64,000 nt of DNA from an uncultured bacterium (GCA_902774905.1 CACYKF010000002.1:1-64000); one strand, 5' to 3'; counted from the first letter of the stretch, positions 44,962 through 53,313 are shown. Notes: generated by a model from the sequence alone, not told the origin. Made by a program: numbers and translations.

Positions 44962-47037
44962 ATGAAAAAGATTTTTATAACAATATGTATATTATTGGCT
45001 TTGCCGTTACCTGCTATGTCTGATTATGTTCCGGAGATTATACCTCAGGCAGGGACTCTTAACAATCAGAATTTAGATTCGTTAAGACAGCAACAAATGG
45101 AAAGACAGATTCGCGATGATTACAAAAGATTTGAAGAACGCAAAGAAAGCGGAGAAGCCAAAAAAGACGAAATCGAAAAGAAATCTGCACCTGTAATCAG
45201 GGCAAAACTGGAAGATTATGCAACCAAAGGCGTTTATATTGAAAAGGTCGAAGTTTCACCATCTTATATTCTGACTAAACAAGAAATAGAAGATATTTTA
45301 AAAGATTATAACAATCAGAATTTAAAAATAGAACAATTAAAAGAAATTGTTGACCGAATAAATAAACTTTATTTAAGTTACGGTTTCGTTACTGCCAGAG
45401 CATTTTTACCCGAACAGGTCATAGAAGGCGGAGTTGTAAAAATTAAACTTGTAGAAGGCAGAGTTGAAGATATTGTAGTATTAGATAATAAATGGACAAC
45501 TTCAAAATATATAAAAGACCGATTGAATGTATCTAAAGGAGATATTTTTAATATCCGAAGTTTAGAAAGTTCAATGGTTGTATTTAACAGATACAATAAC
45601 GGAGTCCAATTAACAGGGACTTTAAATCCCGGCAAGAATGAAATGGGTACAACTAATATTACGGTTCAGGCTCACGAAAAATTCCCGTTTCATTTGACCG
45701 CAATGATGGATAATTCTGGGCGAAAATCTATCGGAGAATATCGTGGCGGATTGATGCTCAGAGATGACAGCCTGACAAAACATCGTGACCCGTTAACATT
45801 GGGATTTTACGCAAACAAACACGCAATAACTCCGTTTGCGGATTACAATTTCCCCGTAAACAAAAAAGACGGAAGAATAGGATTTAGTTTTTCTTCAAGT
45901 AATTCAAAAATAGGCAACGGTTCATACAGACATTTTAATATTAAAAGCCGTTCTCAAAATTACTCTTTATACTTTACTCAGCCTATCATAAGAAAGCCTT
46001 GGACAGAATTAACAAGTGTAACATCATTGGCTTATAAACATTCTGCAACAAGTTTTGACGGAAAAGATATTTTTGAAGACAAAGTCACAACAGTAACAAC
46101 AGGTTTGACATACAGGTATGATACCCAAAGAGGTATTTGGTATTTAAACCAAAATGTCGGATATTCAATTCCTATATTTGATAAAAATTCAAATTACTTA
46201 AAATTGGATGGCGGAGTATTAAGACTTCACGATTTGGGTCACGGATTTGTCGGAACAATAAGGGGTAACTATCAATTTATTCCGAAAGATAATGTTCCGT
46301 ATCTTGACCAAATGATAGCAGGCGGCGGAACGACCGTAAGAGGTTATTCGGAAGGTCTGTTAATCGGCAGAAGCGGATACATTATGAGTGCAGAACTTAT
46401 GTTCCCAATAGGTCCGAGAGAAATTTGCACAAAGAAAAATCCAAATAACCCAAGACCCTTTATCGGAAATTATCTGAAAGGTTTTATATTTGCTGACCAT
46501 GCAGGAATATTCCCTTATAAAGGTTCCGGTACGGGAAGCAAACATTATGATAAGAACGACTTTTTGGCAAGTTTGGGTTTTGGTATAAAAATAACCTTAC
46601 CTGCCGGGCTTAATTTGAGATTAGCATGGGGTTTCCCGCTGATAAAAAATTCACATGAAGAAACAAGCAGAACTGGACGATTTCATATAGATTTGAGTAT
46701 GACACTTGATTCTGATACTCTTGTAAGTTTAAGAAGACCGAAAAAGAAACAGGAAACCAAAGAGCCTGAAACCAAAATTGAACCGTTGGTAGAAAAAAAT
46801 GTTAATGCTCAACTCTATGAAACAAAAACAAAAGAAGAAATAAAAGCAGAAAAAGAAGAAGAAAAACTAAAGGCAAAAGAGGCAAAAGCCAAAGCAAAAC
46901 AAGAAAAAATAAGAGCAAAAAAAGAAAAGAAATTATTTGAATTATTGTATGGAAAAGATAAGCCGTCAAAATTTGATTTATTCATACAAAAAATAAAAAA
47001 TCTTTTCAAAAGAAAACCAAAATCTAAAACAACATAG
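44962..47037 (+). CDS. TpsB-type outer-membrane transporter (FhaC/ShlB family) with long basic C-terminal tail
   Basis: This 691-residue protein has a signal peptide (MKKIFITICILLALPLPAMS). A charged helical linker follows, then a POTRA domain (about 90-165, 'RINKLYLSYGFVTARAFLPE'), and then a 16-strand-type beta-barrel containing the conserved GGTTVRGYSEG (VRGY at 459-462). The barrel would end near residue 590 with 'FHIDLSMTLDSDTLVSL'. Unusually, about 100 residues follow: a Lys/Glu-rich coiled coil and a basic tail. FhaC-family barrels normally end at the last strand. It exports the giant adhesin whose gene is divergent. No good ribosome site is seen. Confidence 0.85.
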   Translation: MKKIFITICILLALPLPAMSDYVPEIIPQAGTLNNQNLDSLRQQQMERQIRDDYKRFEERKESGEAKKDEIEKKSAPVIRAKLEDYATKGVYIEKVEVSPSYILTKQEIEDILKDYNNQNLKIEQLKEIVDRINKLYLSYGFVTARAFLPEQVIEGGVVKIKLVEGRVEDIVVLDNKWTTSKYIKDRLNVSKGDIFNIRSLESSMVVFNRYNNGVQLTGTLNPGKNEMGTTNITVQAHEKFPFHLTAMMDNSGRKSIGEYRGGLMLRDDSLTKHRDPLTLGFYANKHAITPFADYNFPVNKKDGRIGFSFSSSNSKIGNGSYRHFNIKSRSQNYSLYFTQPIIRKPWTELTSVTSLAYKHSATSFDGKDIFEDKVTTVTTGLTYRYDTQRGIWYLNQNVGYSIPIFDKNSNYLKLDGGVLRLHDLGHGFVGTIRGNYQFIPKDNVPYLDQMIAGGGTTVRGYSEGLLIGRSGYIMSAELMFPIGPREICTKKNPNNPRPFIGNYLKGFIFADHAGIFPYKGSGTGSKHYDKNDFLASLGFGIKITLPAGLNLRLAWGFPLIKNSHEETSRTGRFHIDLSMTLDSDTLVSLRRPKKKQETKEPETKIEPLVEKNVNAQLYETKTKEEIKAEKEEEKLKAKEAKAKAKQEKIRAKKEKKLFELLYGKDKPSKFDLFIQKIKNLFKRKPKSKTT

Positions 47038-47055
47038 ATTTAATTTTTTATAAAG

Positions 47056-47086
47056 AAACGACCGCCAATGAAAGCGGTCGTTTTCT
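47056..47086. terminator. Bidirectional terminator between tpsB and the small exported protein
   Basis: AAACGACCGC (47056-47065) and GCGGTCGTTT (47074-47083) form a perfect 10-bp stem with a short loop and a T-rich tail. The two flanking genes converge here. Confidence 0.9.
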
Positions 47087-47111
47087 CTCTTCTTCCAACC
47101 TTATATACAAC

Positions 47112-47546
47112 TTAGATATTAGATTTTCTTTCAAAATTCTTGCGAATAGTATTTTTTGCTTTATCAAGATTTTTGATTTTCTTTTCTGCCTGTCTGACCT
47201 GTTTTCTCATAGCGGCTCTTTCTGCCTTTGTTGTTTGATATTTTGAGTCAATTTCAGCATATTTTGCTTTGTAATTAAGCAAATTATTTCTCACTTCCAT
47301 TTGTGCTTTATCAATTTCTGTTATTGCGGTCTGCATTTTTGTTCCGCCTGTAACCTGTGCAGGATCTAAAAGATCAGTACCTTTTGCCTGAACACCTGAT
47401 ACAGTTCTTGATGTAGTAGTTGCAGGCGCTTTTACTGCATTACTTTCATCAAAATTCAAAGGTGTAAAAGATGTTTCTGCCATAGCAGAACCAACACTCA
47501 AAACTGATACACATAATAAAGATGCAAATATTTTTGATAATTTCAT
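47112..47546 (-). CDS. Small exported coiled-coil protein
   Basis: The start is placed at the ATG at 47544-47546, which has a GGAGG site 8 nt upstream; this gives 144 residues. A clear signal peptide (MKLSKIFASLLCVSVLSVGS, cleavage after AMA) is followed by a short Thr/Ser-rich part and a long Lys/Arg/Glu-rich helix that ends in a basic tail. No cysteine, anchor or known domain is visible. It would be a periplasmic, coiled-coil protein. Its position next to the transporter may be coincidence. Confidence 0.6.
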   Translation of the reverse strand: MKLSKIFASLLCVSVLSVGSAMAETSFTPLNFDESNAVKAPATTTSRTVSGVQAKGTDLLDPAQVTGGTKMQTAITEIDKAQMEVRNNLLNYKAKYAEIDSKYQTTKAERAAMRKQVRQAEKKIKNLDKAKNTIRKNFERKSNI

Positions 47547-47631
47547 TGTTGTAACCTCCACTCTGATATAGTGATATTCTATACCATTTTTGAAATTTGC
47601 AAAAATAATTTACATATTTTAACAAGAAGAA

Positions 47632-48327
47632 CTATATCCGATCCTGAACTCTGTTTTCTTCGTGTTTATAATAGTCATAAATTCTCAAACAATCTCTGAA
47701 TGAAAATTCATATTCACCCTTATGAAACAATTTATTAAACCAAACTTTTAAAAATCCTTTTTCATCCATAATTTCCTGCGCATAATCAATAATACTCATA
47801 AAAGTTTCAGGCGGATATTTTGTATCCTCATTATCCCAGCAGGCTTTTAAAACAGCACTTCCGTCAGGGTTGAAATCATACCATGCAATCGCATCATAGG
47901 TATCTTCCAAATCTGTTATCATTTTCAAAACACCCTCTTTTGTGTATCTGCAAAAAATTACAAATTTTTGTTTACTTTGACTCAGGGAATAATTTATCCA
48001 TAACTCAGGTTTCAAAATATCAAGAATTTCTTTGAATGTAGAATTGTCAAGAATTTTTTTCATTTTTTTGAATTTCTTTTCACCAAGAATTATTTTTGCA
48101 CAATATAAAAGTTCATCAGGCGGGGTCATAATATCCAAATCATAACTTCTTACCCCCTCTAAAATTTGCCCGTCTTTAGTCATAGGAAAAGCAAACATCT
48201 GATTATTATTACTCGGATAAGCAATTATTCTGTTTTGACGGTCAAATCCGTCAACTTCAAAACCGCTGTACTCAAAAATATATTTAAACATTTGTTCTAT
48301 ATGTTGTGGTGAAAACTGTCTTGCCAT
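47632..48327 (-). CDS. Hypothetical cytoplasmic protein (231 aa)
   Basis: I do not recognise this protein. It contains many aromatic and acidic residues and several short strands, for example 'RIIAYPSNNNQMFAFPMT' near residue 40 and 'DAIAWYDFNPDGSAVLKACW' near residue 150. No signal peptide or membrane segment is seen. The ATG at 48325-48327 follows AAAAAGGGATAAAT as a ribosome site. It stands alone between a small exported protein and the divergent gene at 48531. Confidence 0.5.
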   Translation of the reverse strand: MARQFSPQHIEQMFKYIFEYSGFEVDGFDRQNRIIAYPSNNNQMFAFPMTKDGQILEGVRSYDLDIMTPPDELLYCAKIILGEKKFKKMKKILDNSTFKEILDILKPELWINYSLSQSKQKFVIFCRYTKEGVLKMITDLEDTYDAIAWYDFNPDGSAVLKACWDNEDTKYPPETFMSIIDYAQEIMDEKGFLKVWFNKLFHKGEYEFSFRDCLRIYDYYKHEENRVQDRI

Positions 48328-48437
48328 AATTTATCCCTTTTTTGCTTTATTATACTACACACAAAAATTGTTATATATAAAAATTGAATACAAGAATTTA
48401 CATATTATAAGCAAATTACAGCCAATTCATCACTGCC

Positions 48438-48491
48438 AAACAGTAGCGACTGAAAAGAGGAATTTTCAAAAAAAACATAATTTTTTATAAT
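48438..48491 (+). promoter_or_regulatory. Promoter with the prophage-type 30-bp box
   Basis: The box 48438-48467 differs from 8679-8708 (minus strand) at 3 of 30 positions. It runs into a -35-like TTTTCA (48463-48468), a 17-bp spacer and a perfect TATAAT (48486-48491). The transcription start would be near 48498, 33 nt before the gene at 48531. Confidence 0.55.
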
Positions 48492-48530
48492 ACACAATAG
48501 TTTTTAGGTTTAGCATAAGGAGAAATATAA

Positions 48531-49253
48531 ATGACAAATTTAAAAGATTTTTTCAACAAAGTTTCAAATAACAATAGAATATTTACTGCTGAAGACATTG
48601 GAGCAATGTCTGGTAATGAGTATGAACAAAATGAAAAAGCGATTTTTCATCAACTGCAAAATTTAGGAATTCCAAGACAGAACCAACTTAATGGAAACCC
48701 GGATGTAGTATATGTGAATTCATATACAAAAGCAGATGGCACAAAAGTAAAAGCACATTATCGTTCAAGAAATGGTATTTCAACAACTGGAGGTGCGGCA
48801 CATTTAACGGGTACAGATAAAGAATTTGACAGACTGCTAAATGTTCAAATTAAAAATTTTAATACAGGAATACCAAATTTATCTAATTACTCTTACTACA
48901 ATGATTTAAATAGTAAATTAGAACAAGAAGTCGGGAATTTTTTGAGAGCAAATACAAATTCTCCTCAATTGTATTCTAATGATATACGACATCAATATGT
49001 AAGTGCCCTATATGCAAGAAATTTAGGACAAAATCAAGCTAAATGGTTAGGCAATCTAAATGAAAAACTTCACTTTAGTAATACCGGAAGCGGTGCTTAT
49101 GATACTAATTTAGACCAACTAAATAATGAAATTGGCAGACAATATGCACAAAAATACCCAAATATAACGAGAGAACAACTTTTACAAATATTATTAAGAG
49201 ATTGGCAAAAGAATTCAGATTATACAAATAGGATTCTGAAGAAAAGAAGATAG
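48531..49253 (+). CDS. Orphan protein with two phage-shared modules and DUF6973-like C-terminal part
   Basis: The 240-residue protein starts with IFTAEDIGAMSGNEYEQNE, similar to the C-terminus of the phage protein at 4420. It continues with VVYVNSYTKADGTKVKAHY, similar to the N-terminus of the phage virion protein at 504. The rest has 'SNDIRHQYVSALYARNLG', 'AKWLGNLNEKLHF' and 'LDQLNNEIGRQYA', a pattern like DUF6973-type domains (RHxxWxAL...E...NNxxG) found in toxin-like and phage proteins. The ribosome site AAGGAGA is good. The promoter is of the prophage type, so the gene probably came from, or is controlled by, the phage. Confidence 0.5.
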   Translation: MTNLKDFFNKVSNNNRIFTAEDIGAMSGNEYEQNEKAIFHQLQNLGIPRQNQLNGNPDVVYVNSYTKADGTKVKAHYRSRNGISTTGGAAHLTGTDKEFDRLLNVQIKNFNTGIPNLSNYSYYNDLNSKLEQEVGNFLRANTNSPQLYSNDIRHQYVSALYARNLGQNQAKWLGNLNEKLHFSNTGSGAYDTNLDQLNNEIGRQYAQKYPNITREQLLQILLRDWQKNSDYTNRILKKRR

Positions 49254-49260
49254 AATAAAA

Positions 49261-49293
49261 AAGAATTAATTTATAATTAATAAATTAATTCTT
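49261..49293. terminator. Bidirectional terminator
   Basis: AAGAATTAATTTA (49261-49273) and TAAATTAATTCTT (49281-49293) form a perfect 13-bp AT-rich stem between two convergent genes. It overlaps the last codons of the minus-strand gene. Confidence 0.7.
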
Positions 49294-49851
49294 TTCCTTG
49301 AATAATATAACTGCTAATAAAATACATATAACAAAAAATCGATATGCATTATAAAATACACCTGATATAATACTGCCATATCCATAAATGTTAATTATTC
49401 TAAAATATATTGAACCACATATAAAATTAAGCAGATAGTATAAAATTATAAATACAAAAAATTTAATTGTATAATGAATTAATTTTTTATTTTTCGTTTT
49501 ATAAATAATATAAAGTAGTATTGTTGTAAAAATAATAAATAAAATATCTGAAAAACCAAACAAAATTCGAGTGAAATCAGTTATGCTATTATAATCAATT
49601 TTATCCACTATTTTATAATAAAAACTCATAATGGTATTTTCAAATAAAACAGCCATAACGAAAAGAAAAATATAAAATGCTATGGACAATAAAAATCTAT
49701 ATAAATGTTTTACTTTCAGTATCAGATAAAATAAAATTGTAGGAATAATTGTCAAAAGCATTATCATAAAAACAAAATACAATAATTTTATAAAAAATAC
49801 AAATATGCTACAATAAAAATAAGAAAGAAAAAAGATTATTAAAATTGCCAT
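49285..49851 (-). CDS. Hypothetical membrane protein (188 aa)
   Basis: The protein is almost wholly hydrophobic, with four to five membrane segments, for example residues 1-25, 28-48, 55-72, 95-115 and 125-145. It has many Phe, Ile and Tyr and no recognisable motif. It would be an inner-membrane protein of unknown function. Codon use is extremely AT-rich, more so than neighbours. Its start region overlaps the start of the decayed gene on the other strand. Confidence 0.5.
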   Translation of the reverse strand: MAILIIFFLSYFYCSIFVFFIKLLYFVFMIMLLTIIPTILFYLILKVKHLYRFLLSIAFYIFLFVMAVLFENTIMSFYYKIVDKIDYNSITDFTRILFGFSDILFIIFTTILLYIIYKTKNKKLIHYTIKFFVFIILYYLLNFICGSIYFRIINIYGYGSIISGVFYNAYRFFVICILLAVILFKEKN

Positions 49852-50119
49852 ATTATTATTTAGCTTAGTTATAATTATTCTTGTAATCTTAGTTATTATC
49901 GGGATTAAAAGTATCTATAACTCTTATATAGACTTTTGTCTTGATAAAGGCTGTTGCTGTGGTTATATCCGTATGTGATGCGAAGAAAAAGATCAAGGGT
50001 TTTGTGTCAAAGATGAGCAAGACTGTAAGGATAGACATGGTAAATTAAAATATATGTCCTATTCTGACGCATGCTCATTGTATATTGATAATGTAAATAA
50101 TCTCTTTCTACTTACATAA
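49835..50119 (+). pseudogene. Decayed small membrane-anchored Cys-rich protein
   Basis: One frame reads KIAILLLFSLVIIILVILVI, a perfect membrane anchor, and then a Cys-rich part (CLDKGCCCGYIRM), a TGA stop at 49976-49978 and, in the same frame, CEEKDQGFCVKDEQDCKD and a tail to the TAA at 50117-50119. The frame lacks an ATG; the codon expected to be ATG (just before KKIIK) reads AGA. Both the lost start and the in-frame stop point to a decaying gene. Recoding of TGA is not supported by anything else here. Confidence 0.5.
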
Positions 50120-50158
50120 ATACATTTACCTCAACCCCCTTTTTTGTTGCATAAGAAG

Positions 50159-50184
50159 ACAACCCTTACACAAGGGTTGTTTTT
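50159..50184. terminator. Intrinsic terminator
   Basis: ACAACCCTT (50159-50167) and AAGGGTTGT (50172-50180) pair perfectly around a 4-nt loop, followed by a T-run. Confidence 0.85.
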
Positions 50185-50194
50185 AATTTAATTA

Positions 50195-50223
50195 TTTACA
50201 ATATTTTTTTGTTTGAATATAAT
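50195..50223 (+). promoter_or_regulatory. Strong promoter for a probably leaderless Nudix mRNA
   Basis: TTTACA (50195-50200), 17 bp, TATAAT (50218-50223). The ATG at 50230 is exactly where transcription should start, and there is no ribosome site, so the mRNA would have no leader. Confidence 0.65.
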
Positions 50224-50229
50224 AAAATT

Positions 50230-50763
50230 ATGGAGTTTGAAGAAAAAACATTAAATTCGGAAGTAAAATTTGAGGGGAAAGTCGTCAAAGTTTTGAAAGA
50301 TGACATTGAAACTGCTGACGGACACAAATCGTTCAGAGAAGTTGTCGTTCATAATGGCGGAGTTGTTATTGTTGCATTGACTAACGATAATAAAATTCTT
50401 TTGACAAAGCAATATCGTTATCCGCTTAAAAATGTTAATATAGAACTTCCGGCAGGCAAACTTGAAATTGGAGAAAATCCTGATTATGCCTGTAAAAGAG
50501 AACTTGAAGAAGAAACCGGTTACAGAGCAAAAAATTGGAAATCGTTAGGTTTTATTTACACAAGTCCGGGGATTTGCACCGAAAAATTGTATCTCTATTT
50601 CGCATCCGATTTGGAATTTGTCGGGGAACATCCTGATGAAGGTGAAATAATCAAATCAAAAGAATTTTCGCTTGATGAAGTTTTTGAAATGATTAATAAT
50701 GGTGAAATTAACGACTCTAAAACTATTTGTGCTTTAACAAGAGCGTTTTGCAAGGGTTTTTAA
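50230..50763 (+). CDS. Nudix hydrolase, ADP-ribose pyrophosphatase type
   Basis: I use the ATG at 50230; the frame is open further upstream but offers only a TTG. The 177-residue protein has a complete Nudix box, GKLEIGENPDYACKRELEEE followed by TGY, and the 'IELPAGKLE' and 'SPGICTEKLYLYFA' segments typical of ADP-ribose pyrophosphatases (YqkG/NudF type). It cleaves ADP-ribose to AMP and ribose-5-phosphate. The HAD phosphatase gene begins 2 nt after its stop and is likely translated from the same mRNA. Confidence 0.85.
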   Translation: MEFEEKTLNSEVKFEGKVVKVLKDDIETADGHKSFREVVVHNGGVVIVALTNDNKILLTKQYRYPLKNVNIELPAGKLEIGENPDYACKRELEEETGYRAKNWKSLGFIYTSPGICTEKLYLYFASDLEFVGEHPDEGEIIKSKEFSLDEVFEMINNGEINDSKTICALTRAFCKGF

Positions 50764-50765
50764 CT

Positions 50766-51551
50766 ATGATAAAAATGGTTGCAACAGATATTGACGGAAC
50801 AATTTTACCTTATGGAGGAGAATTTCGCCCTGCAGTTTTGGATTGCATAAATGAATTAAATAAAAAAGGAATAAAAGTTGTGCTTGTGACAGGCAGAATG
50901 CACTCATCAGCCGTACCGTTAGCACAAAAATTAGGATTAAATACTCCGGTAATTTCTTATCAGGGCGGACTTATTAAAGAAATGAACGGAAAAACGCTTT
51001 ATCAAAGCAATCTGCCCCCACAAACCGCAAAAGAAATTATCAAATGGGCAAGAGAAAATGATGTTCACATAAACCTCTATCTTGACGATAAACTTTATGT
51101 CGAACAAGACAATAAAATTATACAGTATTACATCAAAGGCAAATTTGTTGATTACAAAGTTTGTTCATTTGACGATTTGGAAATAAAAGATGTAAACAAA
51201 CTGCTTGCCATTGATATTGATGATGCAGAAAGAGTTTCTGTGTGGGTTGAGGTTTTAAAAGAGAAATATCCGCATTTATATATAGTAAAATCTACCCCGT
51301 ATTTTTGTGAAATCGGACCTGCTGATGCAAAAAAATCTTTGAGTGTTGAGTTTTTGCGCAATTATTGGGGAATTAAAAAAGAAGAAGTTTTGACTATCGG
51401 TGACCAAAATAATGACATTGATTTGGTTGAATGTGGCGGAATCGGTGTTGCAATGGGGAACGGTACCGAAGAATTAAAAAAATGCGCTGATTATATTACG
51501 GACACTTGCGATAATGACGGTTTTGTCAAAGCGATTGAAAAATTTTGCTAA
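50766..51551 (+). CDS. HAD-superfamily Cof-type phosphatase
   Basis: This 261-residue protein, started at the ATG 2 nt after the Nudix stop, has all four HAD motifs: DIDGT (motif I), VTGR (motif II), a Lys in the ADAKKSLSVEFL region (motif III) and GDQNNDIDLVE (motif IV). The cap is of the C2B (Cof) type. Such enzymes dephosphorylate sugar phosphates or cofactors such as FMN; the exact substrate cannot be read. It forms an operon with the Nudix gene, perhaps in nucleotide-sugar clean-up. Confidence 0.85.
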   Translation: MIKMVATDIDGTILPYGGEFRPAVLDCINELNKKGIKVVLVTGRMHSSAVPLAQKLGLNTPVISYQGGLIKEMNGKTLYQSNLPPQTAKEIIKWARENDVHINLYLDDKLYVEQDNKIIQYYIKGKFVDYKVCSFDDLEIKDVNKLLAIDIDDAERVSVWVEVLKEKYPHLYIVKSTPYFCEIGPADAKKSLSVEFLRNYWGIKKEEVLTIGDQNNDIDLVECGGIGVAMGNGTEELKKCADYITDTCDNDGFVKAIEKFC

Positions 51552-51553
51552 TA

Positions 51554-51949
51554 TTACTTTTCAAAACTATCTCTGCAAAGACCTTTTTGCCACCACGCAC
51601 AATCAGAGCAAAGTTCTTGATGTTTTTCTTTTGTAAAATTTTTCTTTATTTTTTCTAAAATTTCAGAATATTTGTAAATTTCACCTTTTGCAATATCCAA
51701 TATACCCGCAACTTTTTCATCTAACAGATTAACGGAATTTTCTATACATCTTGATTTTCTGCTTTGCACAATTGCAGGGCATTTTTTGCATAAATCGTCA
51801 CTGCCACCGATTATTAAAATATCCGCATCAGGATTTTGAGTAAGTTCTTTTGAAATCTTGCTCCACGAATTTGCCTGTAATTTTGAATAATTTAATCCTT
51901 TATATCCCTGTAAACACAAAAAATGATGGGGTCTTAATGATATTTTCAT
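51554..51949 (-). CDS. DUF1284 family Cys-rich protein
   Basis: The protein of 131 residues opens with the family signature LRPHHFLCLQGYKG and contains Cys pairs (CKKCPAI, CSDCAWW and CRDS), probably binding an iron-sulfur cluster or zinc. Function is unknown. It is convergent with the HAD gene (2-bp gap) and 11 bp downstream of the acyltransferase gene on the same strand, so the two may be co-transcribed. Confidence 0.8.
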   Translation of the reverse strand: MKISLRPHHFLCLQGYKGLNYSKLQANSWSKISKELTQNPDADILIIGGSDDLCKKCPAIVQSRKSRCIENSVNLLDEKVAGILDIAKGEIYKYSEILEKIKKNFTKEKHQELCSDCAWWQKGLCRDSFEK

Positions 51950-51960
51950 AATTTTGTTTT

Positions 51961-52782
51961 TTATACATCTGCAACTTCAGGCAGATCGATACTTTTTAAT
52001 CTTTGTTCAATTCGTCTGTACCATTTGAGGTGTTGTTTGAACAAAATCTGATAATCTTCAACTTTTCCTGTTGAAATGTTATGGAATTGTTCATCACAAA
52101 CTTCTGTCAGTGCTTTTTCCAAAAATTTTGTATATTCGTGTCTGTCAATATTTTTGTCTGTCAGTTCAATACATTTACCAAAATCCATAACGACTTCCGG
52201 CCTGTTATCTCTAAAGAAACAGTATTCTATTGCACAAGGAATTAAATTGATTTTGTCATATTTTTTTACTGCACTTTTTGCAATATATGCAAGCCCCGTC
52301 TGAAATTCAATAGGTCTGTAATGAGGCGGTCTGATTATACCCTGCGGAAAAATACACAATAAATTTCTTAAATCACTTAATAAATCGACAGAATATTTTA
52401 ATGCTTTCATAGCGGATTGCGGGGATTTTTTGTTGACAGAATACGCTCCACCGCGTCTTAAAAGCGGAAATCTGTTGAGTTCTTCAACCATCAGACGAAT
52501 TTCTTTTTTACAAATTCTGTGGGCTATATTATATAAAACAATTCCATCCCACCAGTTTGAATGAGGGAAAAACAATATTGTCGGAACTTTGCTGTCACGA
52601 TTTGCATAATTTTCATATCCGTTGTATCTGAACGCATAGAACCTGTTTTGAAGCATATTAAAAAAGAACAAACTCGCAACAGTGAGCCAAAACTTATTTG
52701 TTTTAGCGGGTTTAAACTTTTCCTCCTTACCCCTCAACTGTGTTGGCGGGACATCTGAATATAATTTTTCCTTCACTATCAT
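51961..52782 (-). CDS. PlsC-like 1-acylglycerol-phosphate acyltransferase
   Basis: I set the start at the ATG at 52780-52782; the frame extends upstream only to a TTG. The 273-residue protein has the acyltransferase motif HSNWWD (HX4D, H74-D79), a membrane-associated segment (FWLTVASLFFFNMLQ) before it, and FPQG (FPEG variant) in 'LLCIFPQGIIRP'. It transfers a fatty acyl chain to a lysophospholipid or a related acceptor at the inner membrane. The FPQG form is seen in several PlsC subgroups. Ribosome site is weak. Confidence 0.75.
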   Translation of the reverse strand: MIVKEKLYSDVPPTQLRGKEEKFKPAKTNKFWLTVASLFFFNMLQNRFYAFRYNGYENYANRDSKVPTILFFPHSNWWDGIVLYNIAHRICKKEIRLMVEELNRFPLLRRGGAYSVNKKSPQSAMKALKYSVDLLSDLRNLLCIFPQGIIRPPHYRPIEFQTGLAYIAKSAVKKYDKINLIPCAIEYCFFRDNRPEVVMDFGKCIELTDKNIDRHEYTKFLEKALTEVCDEQFHNISTGKVEDYQILFKQHLKWYRRIEQRLKSIDLPEVADV

Positions 52783-52833
52783 AGAACTATCATACCCCAA
52801 TTCATAATAAAATAAAAGACTTTATAAAGAAAT

Positions 52834-53313
52834 TTAACCTTTATTTTCTAAAAGAACAACTGCATTTGCTTCAATAGCCAATTTTTGACCTACGGCATCA
52901 AGATTTTCTTTTGTTTTTGCCTTTATAGAAATATCATTTGGTTTAATTCCCAAAATTTGTGCCAAGGCTGATTTCATTTTCGGAATATAAGGCATCATTT
53001 TGGGCTCTTGAGCAATAATATTACTGTCAATATTTACTATAGAAAAACCCTTGTCCCTTATAATTTTAAAAACTTTTTTCAATAATATTGTGCTATCTGC
53101 ATCTTTATAACTCGCATCAGTATCAGGGAAAAGTGTACCAATATCATCTAATGCCAAAGCACCAAGCATTGCATCAATGATTGCATGAATTAACACATCA
53201 GCATCAGAATGACCAAGCAGACCTTTTTCGTGCGTAATTTTTACTCCGCCGATTATTAAATCCCTGCCCTGTATTAATTTGTGAATATCATAACCTATAC
53301 CGATTCTTTGCAT
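52834..53313 (-). CDS. ispF: 2-C-methyl-D-erythritol 2,4-cyclodiphosphate synthase
   Basis: The enzyme of the MEP isoprenoid pathway converts 4-diphosphocytidyl-2-C-methylerythritol 2-phosphate into the cyclic diphosphate with release of CMP. The 159 residues contain the metal-binding GYDIH, 'LLGHSDADVLIHAIIDAMLG', 'DIGTLFPDTDASYKDADS' and, near the C-terminus, 'SIKAKTKENLDAVGQ', so the entire family signature is present. The trimeric enzyme usually has 155-165 residues. Presence of the MEP pathway agrees with a cyanobacterial-type lineage. Confidence 0.97.
   Translation of the reverse strand: MQRIGIGYDIHKLIQGRDLIIGGVKITHEKGLLGHSDADVLIHAIIDAMLGALALDDIGTLFPDTDASYKDADSTILLKKVFKIIRDKGFSIVNIDSNIIAQEPKMMPYIPKMKSALAQILGIKPNDISIKAKTKENLDAVGQKLAIEANAVVLLENKG

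Noticed and set aside
49976-49978. TGA as selenocysteine codon or genetic-code change
   Set aside because: The start codon of the same gene is lost too, and all other genes in the window use TGA as stop or do not need it; decay is simpler.
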